64,000 nt of DNA. Origin: Prinsepia uniflora. Taxonomy: Eukaryota > Streptophyta > Magnoliopsida > Rosales > Rosaceae. Below, in pieces: positions 50,801-59,223 of this stretch (positions are counted from its first letter, which is position 1; the number at the start of each line of letters is the position of its first letter). Both the position numbers and the translations under genes were made by a program. Below the pieces are notes generated by a model. The model searched no databases and was not told where the DNA came from. It saw nothing but the letters and a program-made list of their open reading frames with translations. The stretch spans positions 34,584,065-34,648,064 of the forward strand of contig CM064865.1 of NCBI GenBank assembly GCA_032719365.1. Reading direction: 5' to 3'.

Positions 50801-50871
50801 TTGTGTCGGGGAGTCAGACGGGAGCGGGATTTACCTCGGGTTTCGGGGTGAAACCGGGGTGGGTCCTGACA
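47858..50871 (+). mobile_element. Solo LTR (3,014 bp) with perfect 5-bp target duplication
   Basis: It begins TGTAACAACCCGTCCCGG and ends GGGTGGGTCCTGACA. It is flanked by CATGC on both sides (47853-47857 and 50872-50876). The 5' LTR of the host element shows the empty site (TATGCATGCATGCTTTTTAG near 41518). It contains the GAGTTTAAAGACTCG array (50150-50320), so it belongs to the same subfamily as LTR F and LTR D, not that of its host. ORFs inside (for example 48897-49421) are unrecognised and not conserved. It probably arose by LTR-LTR recombination. Confidence 0.93.
50150..50320 (+). repeat. GAGTTTAAAGACTCG minisatellite of the solo LTR
   Basis: About seven units, arranged as pairs (GAGTTTAAAGACTCGGGAGTT TAAAGACTCGG-type doublets shortened here by spacing), separated by AGGCC-containing spacers. 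Confidence 0.85.
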
Positions 50872-51183
50872 CATGCATACTTTTTAGTGAAGGGCATAAA
50901 GGTCTTTTATGAAATGTGTTTTTATTAAACTATTGCTTTTGCTTTTCGTCCACTCACAGTCTTTTCTGGTTTTTAATGCCCTTCAGGTTGATTACGGATG
51001 CGGATTGTAACAGAGACCGAGACATCACACTCCTCCACTGGATCCTGGCCGGATCCTGGCGTGCTTTGGAAGCTGGTTGGGCTAAAGGTTTAAATTTTCA
51101 CTAGTTTGACACTTCGTGTTAGATGGGATCATGACACATCCCGTGTAAATCCCGAGGGGATTGGGATGGGTCGTGTCACTCAC

Positions 51184-52170
51184 TCCTTGAAGTAGAATTC
51201 CGCCTTTTGATTAAGCCTATCCCCACCATATAATTGGTCCTTCACCAACCCATTTAGTTCCAGCACAGAAAAATATTCCTAATTGCACTAATCATACCAG
51301 GCAATTGACCCACCAGCATATGTCCACAATCTTCCTGTCTTTGAGATACTTCCAACATGATGCAACCCGATGAACACTATATCATCCGCTCCACCTAGTA
51401 CCATGTAAAACCATTATAAGGCTCCATTATAAATACATAACACAACAACACAATCTAACCATTTTAAACAAGGCAAACAACTCTAGTCCAACCTGCTGCC
51501 AACACTAAAGCACACCACAAGCACTAGCATATTGACTAAACTAAAACCCACAACAATCACTACCACACAGCCTTATTCTTCTACACTACCCATTTACATT
51601 TAAAAAATCCACGACAAGCACAACCTCACTATCCACTACCTGGTACTACCCATTTACCTTTCAAAAACCCATGAAAAGCCCTACCCCACTGGCCACTGCT
51701 TGATACTACCCATTTACGTTTCAAAAACCCACGAAAGCACAACCCCATTGTCTTATTCTTCTATATTACCCATTTACAATTCCAAAACCCATGCCAATCA
51801 CTACCTCACTACCTTATTCAAAGCATTACCACAACACTGCCCCGACAAATGTCACAGATTTCAAAATCACAACCAACCAAAGCATTTCCACAACATTACC
51901 CATATACTAGCTAAACTGACTTCAATACCATATCTATATATCCACTGCAGCAAAACTCATTGAACAACAAGGCCTCGAATCCACATACAATTCCAACCAG
52001 CAAAACTCAGAAAACACCAGTTCAATTTGTTTCAAGCAAGAAAATCAACTTCAACCTAGCATAACGACACTAGGAAACTCAGAAAACACCACAAACAAGA
52101 CCCATAAAAAGGAAAATCATTTCAAAACGTACCATAATTAGGTTGTTCTGTACCAGCTTCTCTACGAATA
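51184..52170 (-). pseudogene. MULE A transposase, N-terminal part
   Basis: Directly right of the LTR element, the minus strand encodes LNGLVKDQLYGGDRLNQKAE and FYFKE, upstream of which lies YAGGSIAWYD, which resembles the YxGG block of MULE N-terminal domains. A possible first exon begins at an ATG near 52174 (MPIRREAGTEQPNY) with a GTACGT donor. Stops lie between these pieces. The reading frame meets the frame that resumes at 39884 exactly across the 5-bp target duplication of the LTR element. Confidence 0.7.
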
Positions 52171-52584
52171 GGCATCCTTCAACTCCGATGTATTTCAGGT
52201 TGTTTCTCACTCCGATTGAAATCCCTGCGATCCCCCACGATTCTACAGCCAATTTCTGGCCATAATCCCAGATTTCTTGAAACTCTAGCGGACAAAATTT
52301 AGCCCCAATTCGAACTCTCTCAATGTTTCGATTCGATTTTTAATTTTCCCGCACACGTGGTGATCAAATTGGGTCCTACTGTGCCACGACGACTCCACGT
52401 CTGCAAAGAGTGCTCCACGTCTACAAACATTAACGTCATCAAGAACGGCGTCAATAAGATGGTGCAACAGTATTAACGGTGTTACCGTTCTCGCAACACA
52501 CTGAGGCAAATTTCCGTTCCTGGTGCATTTTGAGATTTTTTGGCGTGTTCCTAGTGCACTTAGTGTAATAAGCCTAGATTGAAA

Positions 52585-53179
52585 TTGGGGCTGGAATCGA
52601 CGACTGGGCATTGAATCGATTGAAAGTTTCTAGTGTAATCGACGTGTAGGTGCGAATAAGTAGGTGTAAACGATTTCAAATATAATTCATCGTGAGCTTG
52701 GAGCGGAGCAACCTATCTACGGTTAGTTTTCCTTTCCTACATGCTTCTGGTTTCATATTTCTTAGATTATCCATGGAATATGCTTGCTGGGTTTATATGT
52801 ATTTGTTTCCTCCATGTTTCAATATGTTATCTGCTTAGCTTGTGTCTTTATTTGCCTGTTTTATTTGTAGTTCGAATAGTATGCTCAAATTGATGTGCAT
52901 GTTGAAATAGGATATCTAGGCATAGTTTGTGTCGTTGGTTTTGGCATATATGTTGAAAGATGAGGTATTTGGATTGACTATGTGTCGTGTTGCTTGGTTT
53001 GTGTTGTTGTTGTTGTTGTTGTTGAAAGGGATATTAAACTCGATGTTCAGGTTTCACTTTGCACTTCGAACTAAATGTTATGGTTTCACTTTGTACCCTG
53101 TACTCAATGCTATGGTTTCACTATGCACCCTGAACTTGATGATTTGGTTTCACTTTGCACTATGTACCGATTATATTTA
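52585..53179 (+). other. MULE B internal DNA with TTTGCACCCTGTACT-type repeats
   Basis: From about 53045, four degenerate copies of GGTTTCACTTTGCACCCTGTACT-like units lie head to tail. More copies follow at 55055-55100 and 56750-57130. The element's left TIR contains a similar copy (CACTTTGAACCCTGTACT, about 34467). No gene is supported. Confidence 0.65.
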
Positions 53180-55034
53180 GGCTTATTATTAAAATGCACC
53201 CAGAACAAGTCACCGATTCTTAAATTGCATCCAAGATTGAAATTTATCTCAAAATGCACCTAGAACAGTAGCAACGTCAAAACGGTTGCACCAAATAACT
53301 AACTCCGTTTTAAGCTCTGTGAAGTGTGCATATGTGGCATCTATGTAGCAGTTTTAAGGTGGGTATTTTAGTAATTTTGGTTCCTGATTACCCTTCTTTC
53401 TCAGAATTTGAGCGACCCTTTAGCCTCTTGAGCCACAACCTTATGCAACATGTTCGCTTAATTGGTCTGTCGTCAGCTTTGCCATGGCCTCAGCATTGGG
53501 ACATAGAACAGTCAATACGTAGTCCTCGGAGACTAACCGGCCCATCGCGGTGGCCAAAAATGTCAAATTGACCAAAATATTGACCATCTCGTTGTACTCA
53601 CCGTACTGCAATAGAGTGTGGATGAAGTCCTTGACCTGGATCTCGCGATCGAAGTGGTGGTGTGGGTTGTCGGGCCCCGGAGCGGGAGCTGGAACCAGAG
53701 ATGGACCCGGGGCTAAAGCATCGTGTATTGGTAGTACAAGAGGAGCCCCAGCTGGAACTGCGGCGACCGGTTTCTTTAGGTTGTGGGTTCTCGGGTCGAC
53801 CTCAGGCGCTCCCTCGGGTAGAATTTCAGATATTGTACAGAGATTCTGTCTCCAATTGAAGTCGTCCTCAACTGAGCGCGGGATTAGGAGTCGCTCGATC
53901 TTGTGGATGACACCGTCGAGTCGAGTCACGTCACGTCATCAGGCGAATGATTTGGGCTGAATTGACTGATTTGTGAATGGAGTTTTTTCGGGTTGTCAAG
54001 TGCAGGTGCTCCTAGTTGCAGAGGGTCTTGTGGTGGTGGGCCAACCAGGAAATAGGCCACTGGTTAGACCCGATGCGGTTGGGGATAATGTGGAACATGA
54101 GGAGGGTTTGAAGGGACTTAAGATTCCCCGGCTCGAGCAATAACCTCTTGAATTCCAGGTTAAGCTGCCTCTCCAAAGCTTCATTTTTGGGGGCGAAGAT
54201 GGTGATGTTGTGCTTACCCACTGCTTCTTCTAGAGTTTGGAGTAGAAGAGCCTTCTCAATGAGCTCAGTGAGCTCGGTGTAATGCGAGTCGATGAGTGCG
54301 AAGAGGACGGAATTGAAGTTGATTGGGGTTTTTTTTGTAGCTAACGACGAAGACTTGGCATGCAATACGGTGGTGAAGGTGAATATCATGAGTGAAAGAA
54401 GGGTGAAGATGAAGAAGAAGTGCCGGGAGCAACCATAGATCTGAGCATCCATGGTGCTCATTGTCATTGATATGCGTTTATTTTTATTTTTTCCTGGTGA
54501 AGTAAGTTTTGCGGTGGTGGAGGAAGAAAAGTGAGGATGGACGAAGAAGAAGAGCTAGAGAAGTGGGTGTGGGATTGAGGGGATTTCTGCTATATAGATG
54601 CCACATATACACATTTCACAGATTTTAAAATGGCAGAAACTCACCTTAAAACCCTTCAGTCACAGGTGGTGGAATTAAGGATTTCTGATTTTTGAGAACA
54701 TGGGATTTGAGAAGAGAGATCTATATGAGAAGCTTGCGCTTATGGAATTGGGAAGAGGAAATGAGAAATGGTGGTGGAATTAGGGAAGACGAACCAGATT
54801 GGGTGCAATCTTCAAGCCCCAACCCCTCCTTCACAAAATGACTAAAATACCTACCTTAAAACAGATACATAGATGCCACATATGCACACTTCACGGAGTT
54901 TAAAATGGAGTTAGTTATTTGGTGCAACGGTTTTGATGTTGCTACTGTTCTAGGTGCATTTTGAGACAAATTTCAATTCTGGATGCAATTTAAGAATCGG
55001 TGACTTGTTTTGGGTGCATTTTAAGTAATAAGCC
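53180..55034 (-). mobile_element. Pack-MULE C carrying a fasciclin-like AGP gene fragment (1,855 bp)
   Basis: The left end GGCTTATTATTAAAATGCAC (53180) and the right end, in reverse from 55034, GGCTTATTACTTAAAATGCA are the tips of ~200-bp inverted repeats (53180-53379 and 54834-55034). The flanks TTATATTTA (53171-53179) and TTCTATTTA (55035-55043) are a 9-bp duplication with one mismatch. The interior encodes no transposase but holds over 1 kb of a host FLA gene on the minus strand. These are the defining features of a Pack-MULE. It inserted inside MULE B. Confidence 0.88.
53441..54467 (-). pseudogene. Captured fasciclin-like arabinogalactan protein (FLA15-18-type) fragment
   Basis: Read from about 54452, MDAQIYGCSRHFFFIFTLLS gives a signal peptide, then the first fasciclin (FAS1) domain (FALIDSHYTELTELIEKALL, NITIFAPKNEALE, LLMFHIIPNRIGSNQWP). 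A TAG stop follows at 54012. After a frame change, 53929-53441 encodes the linker (LDGVIHKIERLLIPRS, GAPEVDPRTH, a Pro/Ala-rich APAPGP arabinogalactan segment) and the start of the second FAS1 domain (YVLTVLCPNAEAMAKL). It breaks off at TTDQLSE. Intact FLA proteins of this clade are cell-wall and plasma-membrane glycoproteins of ~450 aa. With a stop, a frameshift and no C-terminus, this copy cannot make a normal protein. The fragment could still be transcribed from the MULE. Confidence 0.88.
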
Positions 55035-55162
55035 TTCTATTTATTACATGTTGCACCCTGTACTTGGATTGTGGTTACACTTTGACATCTTAAGCTCATT
55101 AATCAGTCACAGTTTGTAGTTAGTTGGTTAGTTTCTTAGTTGCTATTTGGTATATGCATGCA

Positions 55163-56620
55163 GATGACAAAGATATCTTTACTAAGAAAGTTCACTATGG
55201 AGGTGACTACTAATAGAAGATGAGGTTTGTTGGAATTACATAGGGGGACAAGTCAAGTTCGATGACTTTTTTACAGTAGATTGGATTTCCCTTTTGGAAT
55301 TGAAGTACATAGGGAATAGTATAGGCTATCTACCTTCTAAGTTGTCTGTATGCTCTAATTACATAGAGAAATATTGGTCAAGATAACCTCTGATGACCAA
55401 TTATTTAAACTCTGTGATAACTATGCAAAGAGTAGTGGTTATATCCCTCTGTATATGCAAAAATGAGGGGATGATGGTATCCAACTTCCAAGGCATGTGG
55501 CTATTGGAAGTGAGGTTGTGGATATGAAGAAGGTGCATAAACAGAGAAGTTTCCTAAAGAGACAAATTCTGTCCTCTTTCACTAAATCTGATTTAAAGAC
55601 TGGTTATGAAAAAGATGATGAAGATGATCAGGATAATGAAGATCCTGAGTGGGTTGCTAATGAATTTAGGCAAGAGGCAGGTAAACATGGATGAGTATGA
55701 CGAGAGCTTGTTTTCAGCATATGTGGATGTTGAAAATGTTGAGGATGGTAGTGAGGCAGCCCAAGAAGAAGATGAAGCACCTAATTCACCAAGGAGGAGG
55801 AAATTTGTTGGGCCATTTAGAGCGTTTAACAATGAGGTTGATATGAAAAATCCAAAGTGAAGATCATTAAACCAATGACAAGTGAAGATCAATGGCCTTC
55901 CTCGGGTTTGCCTCATGTGAAGCCCTAACATACCACAAGCAACCAAGCAGACTAAGGAAAAACAGGAAGAAATCTACTGGTGAGGCAGACCTACCCCAAA
56001 ATCCAACCAATCTTGGCAGGTTCCACACTAAGATGAAATGCAACAATTGTGGTCAATTGGGGCATAAGCTTAACAAATGCAAGGTATAAATCACCTTAGT
56101 TAAGAATTCTTATTTACCTCATTTGGATGCTTGTTTGATTGCTGGTTTGATGTTTGTTTTACAAGAGCCTATTATAGAAAAGGCTGAAATCTTGAGAAGA
56201 AAAAGAAGTGAAGCTAAGGAAATGAGGGAACAAGCCAAGGAAAGTGGATCTAGTCAGCAAGAAGGAAAGTGGATCCAGCCCCAAACTCAAACAGAATCCT
56301 AGCCCCAATCCCAAACAGAAACCCAATCCTATCCCCAAACCTAAATAGAATCCTAGCCTCAATCTTAAACAGAACCCCAACCCCAATCCCAAATATAACC
56401 CCAAACTCAGCTTGAACCCCAAACTCAACCTGAACCCCAAACTCAACTTGAACCCTACACTCAACCAGAACCTAATCCCTAACCCCAACCAGAACCTAAT
56501 CCAGAACCCCAACCTCAACTACAAACATAGCCTTCACCAAATCCTCTTTCATTGATTAAACCTTCTCCTCGTAAGAAACTCATATTCAAATCTCAAGCAA
56601 GGAGGAAGAGGTAGCATCAA
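55163..56620 (+). pseudogene. MULE B transposase remnant: N-terminal and C-terminal parts without the catalytic domain
   Basis: The start region (55163-55420) encodes, through stops, VHYGG then YIGGQVKFDDFFTVDWISLL, a MULE N-terminal block. An acidic linker follows (DMKKVHKQRSFLKRQ, DEDDQDNEDPEW; 55497-55860). The sequence then jumps to the C-terminal region (EDQWPSSGLPHVKPLTYHK, and the zinc knuckle CNNCGQLGHKLNKC near 56040-56085), parallel to EDQW...PLKPAKYHKQ in MULE A. A Pro/Gln-rich PQTQxE repeat tail (56270-56530) and KPSPRKKLIF end it. The DDE and SWIM domains are absent, so B is an internally deleted, non-autonomous copy with several stops. Confidence 0.75.
56270..56535 (+). repeat. 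CCCCAAACTCAACCTGAA-type coding minisatellite
   Basis: About 14 degenerate 18-bp units encode PQTQPE-like peptides in the transposase C-terminal tail; several carry stop codons (CCTAG). Confidence 0.8.
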
Positions 56621-56639
56621 CAATGAGGCATAAGGTTTT

Positions 56640-58041
56640 GTAGGCTGGTTTGTGTGTTAAGTTAGGTGTTAGCATCAAGTACAAGACAGTTAGGTGTAGG
56701 CTGGTGGGTGTAAGATGATTAGTGAATGTTTTGTTTGATGTTTTCTATGTTAATTTGCACCATGGACTATAGCTATTGTATTTAATTGCACCATGGGCTA
56801 CAGCTTTTGTGTTTCATTGCACCATGTAACAGACAAAATGGCCTACTTTTGCATTATTTGACAATGCTATTATATCTCATTTGCTTCAATTGTTGTTTGT
56901 GTAATGAATTATGTTTTCACTTTCAAGTTATCTTCCTTAAATATTGCAGGATTAGTTGAATCATGTTCAACTATAAGTGTCACTTTGCACCAGGTACTAC
57001 TAAGGGTGTGTCACTTGCACCCTATACTACTAAGGGTGTATCACTTTGCACCCTGTACTTCTAACTATGTATCACATTTCACCTTGGACTACTAATGCAT
57101 GTGTCACTTTCCATCATAAACTACCAAATTTGCACCCTGTAACATACTGATTGGCTTAATTTGACAGAACAATTCATATAATTACATTGCAGAAATGCTT
57201 AAATAACCATCGTTACATTGTCAAATTACATTGTCATTACAAGTCATGTTTTTAGCATTGATTACAAAAAACATTGGATTGTTAGGCAATCCCTAAACCT
57301 AAACTTCAGTCTTCTCAAACATCGCCACAAGACATGCTACAATTAGGGCAACCATAAGCTTCCTTGTCCTAGCTCTATACCTTTTCAAATCTTCTTCCAA
57401 TTTATCAGTTTTCCTCAAAAATCTAGGTATGATTGCCTTGCTCCAATGACACATTTCAGGATCAAACCATTCCTAATACCCACATTTCCTTTCCTGCATC
57501 AAAACAGACTTGATTATCATAAACTTACACACAATCCCAACAATTGAATAAATTTTGAACATTTTACATCTAAAAGTTGAAGTAATAAATCTAAGTTCAA
57601 CAGACTTGCATACTCATCATAATTTCAACAAAGAACACAATTTTTTGATTTTTCATTACCCCAGAACATGGACACACTTAGAATCTCCTCCCGGGATGTT
57701 TATCAGTCCATGAAGTCAGGATTTTACATTTCTTCTCACAGTAGCAACATCTTGCTTCAAGCTTCTCCATCTCTTCTTCTTCGACGGTCTTGTGGATGAG
57801 TACAGGGTGGGTCGTGCCGATGAGGGAAGGTGGGTCATGTCAAAGTCTGGGTTCACGTCGAAGCCTGGGGAAGTAGGAACTGGGTTCACATCGAAGCTTT
57901 GGGGGAGGAGGAACTGTGTCGTGTTGATTTAGGGTTTCTCAATTTAGGATTTGAAATTGGAAGGGCCAATTGTGAAGTTCCACAAATGCCCTTTTTCAAT
58001 TTAATATATTCTTATCCACGTAGGTACTACATAGGCTTTTT
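56640..58041. other. MULE B 3' internal DNA
   Basis: It holds further TTGCACCCTGTACTACTAA-type repeats (56750-57130) and then unclassified sequence up to the right TIR. No gene is supported. Confidence 0.5.
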
Positions 58042-58163
58042 CATGGCAAACATAACACCTTGGACGTAAAAGGAGCTAAGTGACCCTACTTGGCCATTTT
58101 ATACTGTTAAGTGAGCGAATAACAAATCCAGAGTGTATTTAGTCTAATAAGCCTATCTCGTTG

Positions 58164-59223
58164 TTATATGTTTTTGCATGCTCTTGTGTTCATTCTGCGA
58201 GTTTATGATTTATGTTGTGTGGAACTATTATGGTAGAATTGATAGAATATACTGTCGTTAAGTTACGCTTTATTTATCCAAGAATGATGTGTTTATATGT
58301 GACTGATGAACATTTCTATGAAAATGGTTGAGATTGAGAATGGAATTGTTAGATTAGTTGTGGTACCCACCGAGTCGCCATTATCATTATTACCTCGACC
58401 GATTTGTTCATGATAAGTTCTGATTCGGAAAGTCTCATAGAATATCAAGATCGAGGCATGTTAGCCCACATTTAGACGATAACGTCTAGATAATGAAAGA
58501 AAAAAAAAATTAAAATGTTGCATTTTAGAAGGTCATGTGAAACTTAGTAAAAATACTAATTAGCATTTCACCACGACATCGGAAGTATAGAGTATAGAAT
58601 ACTAATGATGATTTTATAGCCAAGTAAGTACCTGAGTTATCTAATTTCCATTGCGTCACTCTAAACACTAGTGTGAATGTCATAACAGTTACTGAAAACT
58701 CCTCGAAGCACATGAAACACCACTAGGGACCTAAGAGGTACAAAAAAGAAGGATGAGTGGACCCAGTAATTATTTCAGTATAAAACCAATTATTATAAAA
58801 TAGGCTTTAACCCTTCAGTTTTGTAGGAAGCATGTAATTAAACCTTTAATTTACATGTAATACGAGAAATAATAATAAAACAATCATAAATCACATCAAA
58901 TATCCCGTAGTATGACAAATCATGCATGAACCACAATTTAAAACTCGTGAGCCGCTTGAGGCATACACTCATACTATGCTGGTTATCTATAATGCACACA
59001 TACTACGACCACCTAAAAGCTGGGTACTAAGCACCGGTCACAACAAGTCACCTACAACTCAGGGACAAGCTAGTGCTATTTAACTAGTATTACGAGCAGC
59101 TGAGATGAATAATCACGCGGGCTGGCATGTGGCCATACCGACGAGTACTGAGATACCGGTGACTCCTAGGTCGTTATAAAATCAGTATGTCAAATAATTG
59201 TTGTGGGACAACTATGCACTAAC
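58164..59223. other. Intergenic or unclassified repeat DNA
   Basis: No gene, TIR or LTR boundary could be recognised between the MULE B right flank and the LTR at 59224. Confidence 0.45.

Larger units (their letters stand above)
45024..51178 (+). mobile_element. 3' LTR of the LARD-like element, split by a solo LTR
   Basis: The LTR runs 45024-47857 and resumes at 50877-51178; removing the nested LTR and one duplication copy gives 3,136 bp. It contains a block absent from the 5' LTR, including a minisatellite of ATCGGGCACGAGACCCATTT-type units at 46870-47270 and a GGGGAGGGTC repeat zone at 47400-47575. It ends GGGTCGTGTCA. Confidence 0.85.
39885..51183 (+). mobile_element. LARD-like LTR element inserted in the MULE A transposase (with target duplication)
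   Basis: The element proper is 39890-51178: 5' LTR 39890-41810, primer binding site, non-coding interior 41811-45023, and 3' LTR 45024-51178, which contains a nested solo LTR. The target duplication is CTCGC (39885-39889) and CTCAC (51179-51183). Both LTRs begin TGTAAC and end GGGTCGTGTCA. No gag or pol frame exists in the 3.2-kb interior, so movement must have relied on proteins from other elements. Confidence 0.88.
34740..52574 (-). mobile_element. MULE A: Mutator-like element with 199-bp TIRs and a perfect target duplication
   Basis: The left TIR (34740-34938) and right TIR (52376-52574) are inverted copies, about 90% alike, starting GACTTATTACGC and GGCTTATTACAC. They are flanked by TAGATTGAAA (34730-34739 and 52575-52584), a perfect 10-bp duplication (9-10 bp is normal for MULEs). 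The element carries a degraded transposase on the minus strand and a GRF-type ORF on the plus strand. It has been split by an 11.3-kb LTR element at 39890-51178; without this it would be about 6.5 kb. Confidence 0.92.
34428..58153 (+). mobile_element. MULE B: outermost Mutator-like element, host of all nested insertions
   Basis: The left end at 34428 reads CGCTTATTAGAATAAATGCA. The right end, in reverse from 58153, reads GGCTTATTAGACTAAATACA. The inverted repeats continue through TCACTTAACAGTAT, GTAGGG and GTCCAAGGTGTTATG (34428-34570 and 58042-58153). The flanks TATCTCTTTG (34418-34427) and TATCTCGTTG (58154-58163) are a 10-bp duplication with one mismatch. Of 23.7 kb only about 4 kb belongs to B itself; the rest is MULE A (34740-52574) and Pack-MULE C (53180-55034). 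Its own protein remnant is at 55163-56620. Confidence 0.82.

Noticed and set aside
53550..53960. 136-aa plus-strand ORF in Pack-MULE C
   Set aside because: It is the antisense shadow of the FLA fragment, whose minus-strand translation matches a known family over its whole length.
56159..56518. Gly/Leu repeat ORF on the minus strand
   Set aside because: It is the antisense shadow of the PQTQxE-coding minisatellite of MULE B.
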